The position numbers were made by a program, and so were the translations under genes. Shown one piece after another: positions 17,326 through 26,178 of a stretch of DNA of 53,350 bases. Within the stretch, counting starts at the first letter, position 1; each line of letters opens with the position of its first letter. The notes beneath the pieces were generated by a model that was given only the letters and a program-made list of their open reading frames with translations, made no database searches and was not told the DNA's origin. Origin of the DNA: Bradyrhizobium sp. NAS96.2 (GTDB lineage Bacteria; Pseudomonadota; Alphaproteobacteria; Rhizobiales; Xanthobacteraceae); assembly GCF_001908235.1 (NCBI RefSeq), contig NZ_LGHK01000125.1, positions 1-53,350 on the forward strand, written 5' to 3'.

Positions 17326-17802
17326 ATGACCTCACCGAGAACAATATCCCGCTCGGCGCCATCCTCCGTCGCGGCAACCAGCATCGTCTCGTCGCGCTTG
17401 ACGGTGGAAACGCCGGGCGTCGGCTTCACCGACATCACGCGCGAGGTCGCCAAATTCCTGCGCGAGGTGGGCGCCGGCGAGGGCGCGGTGACGCTGTTCA
17501 TCCGTCACACCTCGGCCTCGCTGACGATCCAGGAGAATGCCGATCCGGCCGTGCTGGGCGATCTGACGACGGCGCTCGATCGCGCAGCGCCGGAAGACGG
17601 CGGCTGGCGTCACGACACCGAAGGGCCCGACGACATGCCGGCGCATATCAAGACCATGCTGACGGCGACCTCGCTGCAAGTCCCCGTGCTCGATGGTGAG
17701 ATGGCGCTCGGTACCTGGCAGGGCATCTATCTGATCGAGCATCGCGCCAGGGCGCACCGGCGCGAGATCGTGCTGCAATTCATCGGCGCGATCAGAGCCT
17801 GA
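17326..17802 (+). CDS. YjbQ/UPF0047 family protein
   Basis: A 158-residue protein. The family core is recognisable: GVGFTDITREV, FIRHTSASLTIQENADP with the conserved His, DDMPAHIKTML with a second His, and GTWQGIYLIEHR near the end. Some members have weak thiamin-phosphate synthase activity and the fold binds a metal through conserved His; the physiological role is unsettled. About 20 N-terminal residues precede the domain. ATG at 17326 with AGAAAG upstream, directly after a palindromic repeat. Convergent with the MHS transporter, separated by a hairpin terminator. Confidence 0.85.
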   Translation: MTSPRTISRSAPSSVAATSIVSSRLTVETPGVGFTDITREVAKFLREVGAGEGAVTLFIRHTSASLTIQENADPAVLGDLTTALDRAAPEDGGWRHDTEGPDDMPAHIKTMLTATSLQVPVLDGEMALGTWQGIYLIEHRARAHRREIVLQFIGAIRA

Positions 17803-17816
17803 CCGCGAGGCACGCG

Positions 17817-17856
17817 TGAAAAGAAACCGGCCGCGGATCGCTCCGCGGCCGGTTCA
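17817..17856. terminator. Hairpin terminator between convergent genes
   Basis: Stem AACCGGCCGCGGA/TCCGCGGCCGGTT with a four-base loop. Read on the minus strand it is followed by a T-rich run (TTTCTTTTC), so it fits best as terminator of the MHS transporter gene; it may also stop yjbQ transcripts. Confidence 0.75.
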
Positions 17857-17877
17857 TCGAAAGGATCGTGTCGGCTG

Positions 17878-19542
17878 TCAGGTCTTGCTGATGTCGACGT
17901 CCTTGGTCTCGGGCAGGAAGATCGCGCCGACCACGGCGGTGATCGCCGCGAAGATGATCGGATACCAGAGGCCGGCATAGATATCGCCGGTCGAGGCGAC
18001 GATCGCGAACGCGGTCGCCGGCAGCAATCCGCCGAACCAGCCGTTGCCGATGTGGTAGGGCAGCGACATCGAGGTGTAGCGGATCTTGGTCGGGAACAAC
18101 TCGACCAGCATCGCGGCGATCGGGCCGTACACCATGGTGACGAAGATCACCAGGATGAACAGCAATCCGATCACGGCGGCGACCTGCGGACGGAAGATGT
18201 CGAACGGATGCGCCATCTTGACGATCCCGGCGTCGCCGGCCTTGGGATAGCCGGCCGCGGCGATCGCTGCGGTGATCGCCGGGTTGCCGTCCTTGGCGTT
18301 GGCGTAGGGAACGTCCTTGCCGTTGATCACGACCTTCACACCGGAGCCGGCTGCGCCGTAGCTCGTCGAGTACTTGACCGACGACTGGGCCAGGAAGGCG
18401 CGCGCAACATCGCAGGGCGCGGTGAAGACGCGGGTGCCGACCGGGTTGAACAGGTCTCCGCAGCCCGCCGGATCGGCAACCACCTCGACCTTGGTGCTCT
18501 CGATCGCCTTCTCCAGTGCCGGGTTGGCATTGGTGGTGATCATCTTGAAGATGGGGAAGAAGGTCAGCGCCGCGATCGCACAGCCCGCCAGGATGATCGG
18601 CTTGCGGCCGATCTTGTCGGACAGCGCGCCGAACACGATGAAGAAGCCGGTGCCGAACAGCAGCGACCAGGCGATCAGCAGGTTCGAGGTGTAGCCGTCG
18701 ACCTTGAGGATCGATTGCAGGAAGAACAGCGCGTAGAACTGGCCTGTGTACCAGACCACGCCCTGACCCATGGTGCCGCCGAGCAGTGCCAGGAGCACGA
18801 TCTTGGCGTTGGACCAATTGGCGAAGGCCTCGGTCAGCGGCGCCTTGGAACTCTTGCCCTCGTCCTTCATCCGCTGGAACACCGGCGATTCATTCAGTCG
18901 CAGCCGGATCCAGACCGAGATGCCGAGCAGCAGCACGGATACCAGGAACGGGATGCGCCAGCCCCAATCGGCGAAGTCCTTCTCGCCGATGATCGAGCGG
19001 GTGAACAGGATCACCAGCAGCGACAGGAACAGGCCGAGTGTGGCCGTGGTCTGGATGAAGGAGGTGTAGTAGCCGCGCTTACCGTTCGGTGCGTGTTCGG
19101 CGACGTAGGTCGCTGCACCGCCATATTCACCGCCGAGCGCAAGGCCCTGCAGCAGGCGGAGCGAGATCAGGATGATCGGCGCCATGATTCCGATCGACTT
19201 GGCGCTGGGCAGGAGGCCGACGATGAAGGTCGACAGGCCCATGATCAGGATGGTGACGAGGAAGGTGTATTTGCGGCCGACGATGTCGCCGACCCGGCCG
19301 AACACGATCGCGCCGAACGGGCGGACCAGGAAGCCCGCGGCGAACGCCAGCAACGCGAAGATGTCGCGGGTCGCCGGCGGATAGTCGGAGAAGAACTGCG
19401 CGCCGATGATGCTGGCCAGCGAGCCGTAGAGATAGAAGTCGTACCACTCGAACACGGTGCCGAGCGACGACGCGAGGATGACGAACCGCTCATCCTTCGT
19501 CATGCCGGCGGGCCGCGCCGAAGTTGCAGTCATTGTGGACAT
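17878..19542 (-). CDS. MHS-family (major facilitator) metabolite:proton symporter
   Basis: A 554-residue inner-membrane carrier. The start SSLGTVFEWYDFYLYGSLA and RPFGAIVFGRVGDIVGRKYTF (loop 2-3 motif), LQGLALGGEYGGAATYVAEHAP (helix 4-5) and LSDKIGRKPIILAG (second-half repeat of the loop motif) mark it as a metabolite:H+ symporter of the ShiA/KgtP/ProP type. It is about 110 residues longer than typical members because of an insert at roughly residues 340-450 holding two Cys (AGCGDLF, APCDVAR) and a Gly/Asn-rich stretch, between helices of the second half. The substrate is likely an organic acid or osmolyte but cannot be named. No partner gene. Confidence 0.88.
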   Translation of the reverse strand: MSTMTATSARPAGMTKDERFVILASSLGTVFEWYDFYLYGSLASIIGAQFFSDYPPATRDIFALLAFAAGFLVRPFGAIVFGRVGDIVGRKYTFLVTILIMGLSTFIVGLLPSAKSIGIMAPIILISLRLLQGLALGGEYGGAATYVAEHAPNGKRGYYTSFIQTTATLGLFLSLLVILFTRSIIGEKDFADWGWRIPFLVSVLLLGISVWIRLRLNESPVFQRMKDEGKSSKAPLTEAFANWSNAKIVLLALLGGTMGQGVVWYTGQFYALFFLQSILKVDGYTSNLLIAWSLLFGTGFFIVFGALSDKIGRKPIILAGCAIAALTFFPIFKMITTNANPALEKAIESTKVEVVADPAGCGDLFNPVGTRVFTAPCDVARAFLAQSSVKYSTSYGAAGSGVKVVINGKDVPYANAKDGNPAITAAIAAAGYPKAGDAGIVKMAHPFDIFRPQVAAVIGLLFILVIFVTMVYGPIAAMLVELFPTKIRYTSMSLPYHIGNGWFGGLLPATAFAIVASTGDIYAGLWYPIIFAAITAVVGAIFLPETKDVDISKT

Positions 19543-19851
19543 CTGGATTGCTCCCCCCGAATTATTGCTGCCATGCTCGCCCCGTCTGCCGGGTCAGGCC
19601 CGAATAGGCCCCAAGCTTAAGTTAAAAGGTAACATCGCAGTGAAACCTGTCCCAATAAGACTTTTGGCTTTTGCACGCCCGAACCTATCTTGAGAGGTGA
19701 GATCAGGATGGAACGCCCCGGCGTGCGTCTATTGCGGCGCACAAGCTCGGCCGGTTAACTGCGTTGGCATCTGGTATTTTCGGGCCCTTGCGTGATACTG
19801 CCGCGCGGGCGACAACCGAACGGCGCGGGCTTGCGCGCTTGTGGGACTGAG
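19543..19851. other. Divergent intergenic region
   Basis: About 309 bases between the minus-strand transporter and the plus-strand response regulator. It must hold both promoters. The central part (about 19610-19700) is AT-richer than its surroundings. I could not pick convincing -35/-10 pairs or a repeat. Confidence 0.5.
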
Positions 19852-20526
19852 ATGACTGCTGCTGCCAATACTCATCTTGTCATCGCCGACGACCATCCGC
19901 TGTTCCGCGATGCGTTGCGTCAGGCGGTGTCGAGCGTCGTGAGTTCGGCCACGATCAGCGAGGCCGGATCGTTCGAGGACCTGACTGCGCTGCTGGAGCG
20001 GGACTCCGAGGTCGACCTGATCCTGCTCGATTTGAGCATGCCGGGGATCAGCGGCTTTTCCGGACTGATCTACCTGCGGGCGCAGTATCCGGCCATCCCG
20101 GTGGTCATCGTCTCCGCCAGCGACGATGCCGGAACCATCCGCCGTTCGCTCGACTTCGGCGCCTCCGGTTTCATCCCCAAGCGCTTCGGCGTCGAGACGC
20201 TGCGGGATGCCATCATGAAGGTGATGGAGGGCGACGTCTGGGTTCCGCCGGACACCGATCTGTCGGCCGCAGGCGATCCCGACATGACGCGGCTGCGCGA
20301 CCGCCTGGTCACACTGACCCCGCAGCAGGTGCGGGTGCTGATGATGCTGTCCGAGGGGCTGCTCAACAAGCAGATCGCCTACGAGCTCGGCGTCTCCGAA
20401 GCGACCATCAAGGCCCATGTCTCGGCCATTTTGCAGAAGCTCGGCGTCGAAAGCCGAACCCAAGCCGTGATCGCCGCCGCCAAGATCGCCGGCGGCCAGT
20501 GGCGCCAGGGCACGCCGTCGAGCTGA
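19852..20526 (+). CDS. LuxR/NarL-type response regulator
   Basis: A 224-residue transcription factor. Receiver domain residues about 8-125: acidic pair in VIADDHPLFRDAL, phospho-acceptor Asp60 in LILLDLSMPG, Ser/Thr switch in VIVSASD, Lys in IPKRFG. The LuxR-type HTH follows from about residue 150 (LTPQQVRVLMMLSEGLLNKQIAYELGVSEATIKAHVSAILQKLGV). Phosphorylation should trigger dimerisation and DNA binding. The nearest kinase is the SSS-domain hybrid kinase encoded convergently at 21187-24696, so the two likely form one pathway; in related bacteria such kinases and NarL-type regulators are neighbours. Confidence 0.93.
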   Translation: MTAAANTHLVIADDHPLFRDALRQAVSSVVSSATISEAGSFEDLTALLERDSEVDLILLDLSMPGISGFSGLIYLRAQYPAIPVVIVSASDDAGTIRRSLDFGASGFIPKRFGVETLRDAIMKVMEGDVWVPPDTDLSAAGDPDMTRLRDRLVTLTPQQVRVLMMLSEGLLNKQIAYELGVSEATIKAHVSAILQKLGVESRTQAVIAAAKIAGGQWRQGTPSS

Positions 20527-20537
20527 CGGGGAATTTG

Positions 20538-20569
20538 TAGGATGGGTGGAGCGAAGCGATACCCATCAC
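20538..20569 (+). repeat. REP sequence, left of RAYT
   Basis: Begins GTAGGATGGGTGGAGCG and ends CGATACCCATCA. GATGGGT and ACCCATC pair to form the stem, with a short central hairpin possible. It starts 12 bases after the response regulator stop codon. Confidence 0.8.
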
Positions 20570-20591
20570 TTGAGCGTCCGAGCGCGCAAGT

Positions 20592-21125
20592 ATGACGGGT
20601 TACCGCCGCAATTTTATTGCCGGAGGCTGTTTCTTCTTCACTGCTAATCTAGCGGATCGGCGACGCCGGCTGCTGATCGAAAATATCGAAATATTACGGA
20701 CCGCGTTTCGGGAGACTCAAAGGCGTCATCCGTTCACGATCGATGCTATCGTCGTGCTGCCTTACCATCTGCATACCGTCTGGACCCTGCCGGACGGAGA
20801 GACGGATTTTTCTACCCGATGGCGGTTGATCAAGACTTCTTTCTCCCGACAACTCGCCAGCGGCGAACCAATCTCAACCAGCCGGGCCGGCAAGGGGGAG
20901 CGCGGAATTTGGCAGCGCCGTTACTGGGAGCACACGATCCGCGACGAGACCGATTTTGCCCGCCACATCGATTACGTTCACATCAATCCCGTGAAGCACG
21001 GGCTCGTCACCAAGGTGAGCGATTGGCCATACTCGTCGTTTCATCGCATGGTGAGCGACGGCGTCTATCCAGAGGATTGGGCAGGGGACGTTTCTGGCCT
21101 GGATGGCGAGTTTGGCGAGCGTTGA
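20592..21125 (+). CDS. REP-associated tyrosine transposase (RAYT, Y1_Tnp)
   Basis: A 177-residue HUH-type single-strand nuclease related to IS200/IS605 transposases. It has FFFTANLADR at the start, the metal-binding His pair in VVLPYHLHTVWTLP, and the RAYT-specific C-terminal run GIWQRRYWEHTIRDETDFARHIDYVHINPVKHGLV that includes the candidate catalytic Tyr. RAYTs are single-copy, chromosomally settled proteins that cut and join REP hairpins. The gene is flanked by its own inverted REPs, which supports the call and suggests it is still functional. Its start follows the left REP by 22 bases. Confidence 0.92.
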   Translation: MTGYRRNFIAGGCFFFTANLADRRRRLLIENIEILRTAFRETQRRHPFTIDAIVVLPYHLHTVWTLPDGETDFSTRWRLIKTSFSRQLASGEPISTSRAGKGERGIWQRRYWEHTIRDETDFARHIDYVHINPVKHGLVTKVSDWPYSSFHRMVSDGVYPEDWAGDVSGLDGEFGER

Positions 21126-21138
21126 ACAAGCTGAGAGA

Positions 21139-21170
21139 TGATGGGTATCGCTGCGCTCCACCCATCCTAC
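21139..21170 (-). repeat. REP sequence, right of RAYT
   Basis: Inverted copy of the left REP, starting TGATGGGTATCGCTGCG and ending CACCCATCCTAC. It differs from the left copy at one position in the loop (G for T). It lies between the RAYT stop and the stop of the hybrid kinase. Confidence 0.8.
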
Positions 21171-21186
21171 GATTTTCGTTGCTGTC

Positions 21187-24100
21187 CTATTCCGCCGCCA
21201 CCATCTGCTGCGTCCGCCACTGTCCGAGCAAAGCGCGCAGCGACGCGGGTTTCACCGGCTTGTTCAGCACCGCGATGTTTTCCTCGCGCGCGGCGGCGCG
21301 CACCGCGGGGCTGCGGTCGGCGGTGATCAGGATCGCCGGGATGCCGTCGCCGAAGCGGCGGCGGATCTCGCGGATCGCGGCGACGCCGTTGCCGCGATCG
21401 AGATGGTAGTCGACCAGGACGCCGGTGACGCGGCCGCCGGCGGCCTCGATCGCGCTGATCGCGCCGTCGGCATCGAGCACCGCGATCACCTCGGCGTCCC
21501 ACGCCGTCAGCAGCGTCTTCATGCCGTCGAGGATCGCGGGGTCGTTCTCGATGCAGACGATCAGCGAGCCGCTCATCGGCGTCTTCGACAGCGGGGTGGC
21601 GCTGGTGACAGCCGCGGTATGGTTGACCGCGGTTGCGACCGGCACGGTGACCGAGAACGCCGAGCCGCCGCTGACATTGGCCGAGATCGCGATGCGGTGA
21701 TTGAGCACGCGTGCCAGCCGCTCGACGATCGATAATCCAAGACCGAGGCCGCGGGCGATCCGGGCGCCCTGCTCGAGGCGATGGAACTCCTTGAAGATCT
21801 CGCCGCGCTTCTGCACGGGGATGCCGACGCCGGTATCGAAGATGCTGATCTGCAGCGCGTCGCCACGGCGGCGGCAGCCGATCAGCACGCGGCCGCGCGG
21901 GGTATATTTGATGGCGTTGGAGATGAAGTTCTGCAGCAGCCGGCGCAGCAGCGAGCGATCGGATTCGACCGGCAGCGAGCAGGCCACGAAGCGCAGATCG
22001 AGGCCCTTGTCGCGCGCGATCGGCATGAACTCGATCTCCAGCGAGCGCATCAAATCGGCCATCCGGAAGCTCGTGATCGCCGGCGTCATGGCGCCGGCAT
22101 CGAGCCTCGAAATGTCGAGCAGCGCGCCGAGGATGTCCTCGATCGCCTCGAGCGAGTCGTCGATGTTCTCGACGAGGCGCGAATCCTCGCCGCCGTTCTG
22201 GCGTTCGACCAGGCTCGTGACATAGAGGCGCGCCGCGTTGAGCGGTTGCAGGATGTCGTGGCTCGCCGCCGCCAGGAAGCGCGTCTTCGAGGCATTGGCG
22301 TCCTCGGCGATGCCCTTGGCGAGCGCGAGCTCCGAGTTCAGCCGCGTCAGCTCCTCGGTGCGGTCGCGCACCCGCTTTTCCAGCGTCGCATTGGCGCGCT
22401 CCAGCGCCTCGGCGGCCTCGAAGCTCGGCGTGACGTCGGAGAAGGTGATGACGAGCCCGCCGCCCGGCATGCGGTTGGCGCGGACCTCGATCACCAGGTG
22501 GCGGTCGGTGAAGCGTTCCAGATAGGGCTCGCCCTCGGTGGTGTAGGCGCGCAGCCGCAGTTGCAGCAAATTGTCGCTGTCGCCGGCCGGCGGCGGACTG
22601 ATCGCGCCCATGAATTCGAGGATCTCGGGCAAGGGTATGCCGAGCTGCACCAGATGCGGCGGCAGCCCGAGCAATTCGGAGAACTGGCGGTTGGAGCAGA
22701 TCAGCTGCAAATCGGCGTCGAACACCGCGATGCCTTGGCGCACGTGATTGAGCGCGGTCTGCAGGATCTCGCGGTTGAAATGCAGCGCGGCGTGGGAGTC
22801 GTCGAGCAGCTTCAGTGCGGCCTTGGCCGACACCGTGCGCCGCTGCAACAGCAGCGACATCACGAGGCGCGAGGACGCCGCCCCGATCGAGGAGGCGATC
22901 AGCCGCTCGGCGTGCTGCAGCAGCTCGAAATCGGCCGGCGCCGATGCCAGCAGCACGACGTTGCGGTCGACGGCGAACGCGGCGAACGCCTCGCGGGTGC
23001 GGTCGGGGCCGAGATATTGCGTCACCGTGCTCTCGATGTCCTGCACCGTCACCGTGGTGCGCCAGCGCCGCAAGCTCGGCGCGATCGGGGCCAATGCGTT
23101 GGGCACGAACACGTCGGCCTGCAACAGCTCGATCGAGGACGGCGCGCGCGCCAGCGAGAACAGCACATAGGTGAGGATGTTGAGGGCAAGGCTCCACAGC
23201 ACGCCGTGCAGCAGCGGCGGCAAATCGGCACCGAACAGCGCCTGCGGCCGCAGCGCTTCGATCCCGAGCGGCCCGTGTTGCAGCAGCATCAGGCCGGCGG
23301 TCGAGTTCTCCAGGAAACTCGGGATGAACAGCGTGTAGAGCCACATCGCGAAGCCGATCAGCATGCCTGCCATCGCGCCGCGTGCGGTGGCCCTGCGCCA
23401 GAACAGGCCGCCGAAGAAGGCCGGCGCGAGCTGGGTGATCGCGGCAAAGGACAGCAGGCCGATCGCGACCAGCTGGGTGTTGCCGAGCGCGCGATAGTAG
23501 AAATATGCCATCACCATGATGGCGAAGATCGAGAAGCGGCGCGCCTTCAGGAGGAAATCGCCAAAATCCTTCTGGCCGATGCGGGCGTCGTCGCTGCGCG
23601 GCAGCACCAGCGGTAGCACGATGTCGTTGGAAACCATGATCGAGAGCGCGACGCATTCGACGATCACCATTGCGGTCGCCGCCGACAGGCCGCCGACGAA
23701 CACCGCAACGCTGAGCAATTGCGAATTGCCCTCGATCGGCAGCGCCAGCACGAACATGTCGGCATCGACGGCGCCGAACGGGAAGATGACGAGGCCTGCG
23801 ATCGCGATTGGGATCACGAACACGTTGATGGCGATGAGGTAGAGCGGGAACAGCCAGCGCGCCCTTGTGACTTCCGCGGGCGTCGAATTCTCGACCACGC
23901 TGACATGGAACTGGCGCGGCAGCAGCATCACCGCGCAGAACGACAGCAGCGTCATGATCAGGAAGTTGCCGATCGACGGCACATATTCGATCGCACGCAC
24001 CGCTTCCGGCGTCTTCAGGGCGCGCTCGTAGAGCTCGACCGGGGAGAACATCCAGAACGTGACGAAGGCGCCGGCGGCGATGAAGGCGACCAGCTTGACG

Positions 24101-24696
24101 ATGGATTCGGCGGCGATCGCCAGGATCAGCCCGTGCTGGTGCTCGGTCGCGTCGGTGTGACGGGTGCCGAACAGCACCGCGAACACCGCCATCGCCAGCG
24201 TCACCATCAGTGCGATGTCGCCGATCACGGGGATTTTCGAGAACGCCTGGTCCTCGCTCAGGATGGTTTCCAGCGATGAGGCCATCGCTTTCAGCTGCAG
24301 CGCGATGTAGGGCACCGAGCCGATGATCGCGATCAGCGCCACCGTCGCGGCGACCGCCTGGCTCTTGCCGTAGCGGGCGGCGATGAAGTCGGCGATCGAG
24401 GTGATGTTCTGCGACTTGGCGAGCGCGATGACGCGGCGGAGCAGCGGCGTGCACAGCCCGACCATCACGATCGGGCCGACATAGATCGCCAGGAAGTCGA
24501 CGCTGGTGCGGGTGGCGAAGCCGACCGAGCCGAAGAAGGTCCAGGAGGTGCAGTAGATCGCCAGTGACAGCGGATAGATCCAGTGGCTGGCGCGGCCGCG
24601 CTCGCCCGCCGACATCCGGTCGCCGCGGCTGGCAATGAAGAACAACAATCCGATGTAGGCGAACGCCGTGGCGATGACGCCCCAGTCGTGCAGCAT
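21187..24696 (-). CDS. Hybrid sensor histidine kinase with N-terminal solute-symporter domain
   Basis: A 1169-residue membrane sensor. Residues about 1-480 form a sodium:solute-symporter-like region with about 13 helices (start VIATAFAYIGLLFFIASRGD, then HWIYPLSLAIYCTSWTFFGSVG). A central region leads into a PAS domain (about 640-760; IAVFDADLQLICSNRQFSELLG), a coiled coil, a HisKA domain with His813 in AAASHDILQPLNA, a HATPase domain (NFISNAIKYTPRG, DTGVGIP, GLGLGLSIVERLA) and a C-terminal receiver with Asp1096 in VLVDYHLDRGNG. CbrA-like kinases have this symporter-kinase fusion. It may sense a transported solute. Likely partner: the NarL-type regulator at 19852. The gene stops 17 bases beyond the right REP. 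Confidence 0.93.
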   Translation of the reverse strand: MLHDWGVIATAFAYIGLLFFIASRGDRMSAGERGRASHWIYPLSLAIYCTSWTFFGSVGFATRTSVDFLAIYVGPIVMVGLCTPLLRRVIALAKSQNITSIADFIAARYGKSQAVAATVALIAIIGSVPYIALQLKAMASSLETILSEDQAFSKIPVIGDIALMVTLAMAVFAVLFGTRHTDATEHQHGLILAIAAESIVKLVAFIAAGAFVTFWMFSPVELYERALKTPEAVRAIEYVPSIGNFLIMTLLSFCAVMLLPRQFHVSVVENSTPAEVTRARWLFPLYLIAINVFVIPIAIAGLVIFPFGAVDADMFVLALPIEGNSQLLSVAVFVGGLSAATAMVIVECVALSIMVSNDIVLPLVLPRSDDARIGQKDFGDFLLKARRFSIFAIMVMAYFYYRALGNTQLVAIGLLSFAAITQLAPAFFGGLFWRRATARGAMAGMLIGFAMWLYTLFIPSFLENSTAGLMLLQHGPLGIEALRPQALFGADLPPLLHGVLWSLALNILTYVLFSLARAPSSIELLQADVFVPNALAPIAPSLRRWRTTVTVQDIESTVTQYLGPDRTREAFAAFAVDRNVVLLASAPADFELLQHAERLIASSIGAASSRLVMSLLLQRRTVSAKAALKLLDDSHAALHFNREILQTALNHVRQGIAVFDADLQLICSNRQFSELLGLPPHLVQLGIPLPEILEFMGAISPPPAGDSDNLLQLRLRAYTTEGEPYLERFTDRHLVIEVRANRMPGGGLVITFSDVTPSFEAAEALERANATLEKRVRDRTEELTRLNSELALAKGIAEDANASKTRFLAAASHDILQPLNAARLYVTSLVERQNGGEDSRLVENIDDSLEAIEDILGALLDISRLDAGAMTPAITSFRMADLMRSLEIEFMPIARDKGLDLRFVACSLPVESDRSLLRRLLQNFISNAIKYTPRGRVLIGCRRRGDALQISIFDTGVGIPVQKRGEIFKEFHRLEQGARIARGLGLGLSIVERLARVLNHRIAISANVSGGSAFSVTVPVATAVNHTAAVTSATPLSKTPMSGSLIVCIENDPAILDGMKTLLTAWDAEVIAVLDADGAISAIEAAGGRVTGVLVDYHLDRGNGVAAIREIRRRFGDGIPAILITADRSPAVRAAAREENIAVLNKPVKPASLRALLGQWRTQQMVAAE

Positions 24697-24752
24697 CGCT
24701 GCTTATCTCCTGTCCCGGCCGCTGGGAGGGCCGGGTCTCAGGATTATAACGC

Positions 24753-24786
24753 AAAGGGCCGGCCGCGCGATGCACGGCCGGCCCAA
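24753..24786 (-). terminator. Hairpin after hemA
   Basis: Minus-strand stem GGGCCGGCCG/CGGCCGGCCC followed by TTTGC. The T run is short, so termination may be incomplete and hemA transcripts could reach the kinase gene 100 bases further on. Confidence 0.6.
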
Positions 24787-24810
24787 ATTCGCAGGTTGAA
24801 AAGGATAGGG

Positions 24811-26040
24811 TTACTCGGCGGCCAGCGACTTCTGGTGCAGCGGCAGGCCGAGCCGGTCCCAGACCTGAAGCAGGGCCTCGGCCAGCCCATCGATCAGGCC
24901 GTCGTCATGGTAGGGCGAGGGCGTGATGCGCAGCCGCTCGGTGCCCTTGGCGACCGTCGGATAGTTGATCGGCTGGATGTAGATGCCGTGGTCCTCGAGC
25001 AGCATGTCCGAGGCCCGCTTGCACTTCTCGGGGTCGCCGACGAACAGCGGCACGATATGGGTGTCGCTCGACATCACGGGCAGGCCGGCGGCGGTCAGGA
25101 TCGCCTTGGTGCGCGCGGCGCGGTCCTGGTGGCGCTCGCGCTCCCAGTTCGAGGTCTTGAGGTGGCGGATCGCGGCGGTCGCGGCCGAGCAGATCGCCGG
25201 CGGCAGCGCGGTCGTGAAGATGAAGCCCGGCGCATAGGAACGCACGGCATCGATGACCTCGGCCTTGCCCGCGATGTAGCCGCCGAGGCAGCCGAACGCC
25301 TTGGCGAGCGTGCCCTCGACGATATCGACCCGGTGCATCACGCCGTCGCGCTCGGCAATGCCGCCGCCGCGCGGGCCGTACATGCCGACCGCATGCACTT
25401 CGTCGACATAGGTCATGGCGCCGTATTTCTCGGCGAGATCGCAGATCTTGCCGAGCGGCGCGACGTCGCCGTCCATCGAATAGAGGCTCTCGCAGACGAT
25501 CAGCTTCGGCCGGTCGGGGCCGGCGGCGATCAAGAGCTCTTCGAGATGCGCGACGTCGTTGTGGCGGAAGATCTGGCGTTCGCAGCCGGCCTGCCGCACG
25601 CCCTCGATCATGGAATTGTGGTTCAGCGCGTCCGACAGGATCAGGCAGTTCGGAATAAGCTTCGCGAGCGTCGAGATGCCGGTCTGGTTCGAGACATAGC
25701 CCGAGGTGAACAGCAGCGAGGCTTCCTTGCCATGGAGATCGGCGAGCTCGGCCTCGAGCTGCACCAGCGGATGATGGGTGCCCGCGATGTTACGGGTGCC
25801 GCCGGCGCCGGTGCCGACCCGGGTCGCGGTCTCGACCATGGCGCCGACCACCTTGGGGTGCTGGCCCATGCCGAGATAGTCGTTGGAGCACCAGATCACG
25901 ACGTTGCGGCTGCCCTTCGGCGAATGCCAGGTCGCGTGCGGGAAGCGTCCCGCGATCCGTTCGAGGTCGGCGAAAACCCGGTAGCGCCGCTCGTCATGCA
26001 GGCGATTGAGGGCGGAATTGAAGAACTGGCTGTAATCCAT
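24811..26040 (-). CDS. hemA: 5-aminolevulinate synthase (C4 pathway)
   Basis: Condenses glycine with succinyl-CoA to 5-aminolevulinate, the first step of tetrapyrrole synthesis in alphaproteobacteria; needs pyridoxal phosphate, cytoplasmic. 409 residues, the usual size. Signatures: VIWCSNDYLGMGQHP, GTGAGGTRNIAGTHHPLVQLE, DALNHNSMIEG, YVDEVHAVGMYGPRGGG, and the PLP lysine Lys247 in EGTLAKAFGCLGG. The ATG at 26040 gives the standard N-terminus MDYSQFFNSAL; a TTG at 26046 is less likely. The upstream region has an FNR/FixK-like box, which fits oxygen control of heme synthesis. Confidence 0.97.
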   Translation of the reverse strand: MDYSQFFNSALNRLHDERRYRVFADLERIAGRFPHATWHSPKGSRNVVIWCSNDYLGMGQHPKVVGAMVETATRVGTGAGGTRNIAGTHHPLVQLEAELADLHGKEASLLFTSGYVSNQTGISTLAKLIPNCLILSDALNHNSMIEGVRQAGCERQIFRHNDVAHLEELLIAAGPDRPKLIVCESLYSMDGDVAPLGKICDLAEKYGAMTYVDEVHAVGMYGPRGGGIAERDGVMHRVDIVEGTLAKAFGCLGGYIAGKAEVIDAVRSYAPGFIFTTALPPAICSAATAAIRHLKTSNWERERHQDRAARTKAILTAAGLPVMSSDTHIVPLFVGDPEKCKRASDMLLEDHGIYIQPINYPTVAKGTERLRITPSPYHDDGLIDGLAEALLQVWDRLGLPLHQKSLAAE

Positions 26041-26178
26041 CGGCAAACCCAGAAAGCGGAACCTGACCGGAATGACTGCTTCTTCTTAGAGCTTTTCCAG
26101 CTCTAATGTCCATGCATTGACCCACATCTGGGCATGCGTCGCAGTTGGGCAAATTGCCCTAGTGGCCGTCTATCCGGC

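Larger units (their letters stand above)
20538..21170. mobile_element. REP-RAYT unit (domesticated transposase flanked by its REPs)
   Basis: A single RAYT gene is bracketed by two inverted 32-base REP sequences (20538-20569 and 21139-21170) that match at 31 of 32 positions. Each begins with GTAG on its outer side, the tetranucleotide that REP-associated transposases recognise in studied cases. The unit lies between the convergent response regulator and hybrid kinase genes without breaking either. Confidence 0.8.

Noticed and set aside
18052..19620. 522-codon plus-strand frame over the MHS transporter
   Set aside because: Antisense shadow; the minus-strand protein has clear membrane helices and MHS motifs.
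24583..26106. 507-codon plus-strand frame antisense to hemA
   Set aside because: hemA on the minus strand is beyond doubt. The antisense product is low-complexity and Arg/Gly/His-rich.
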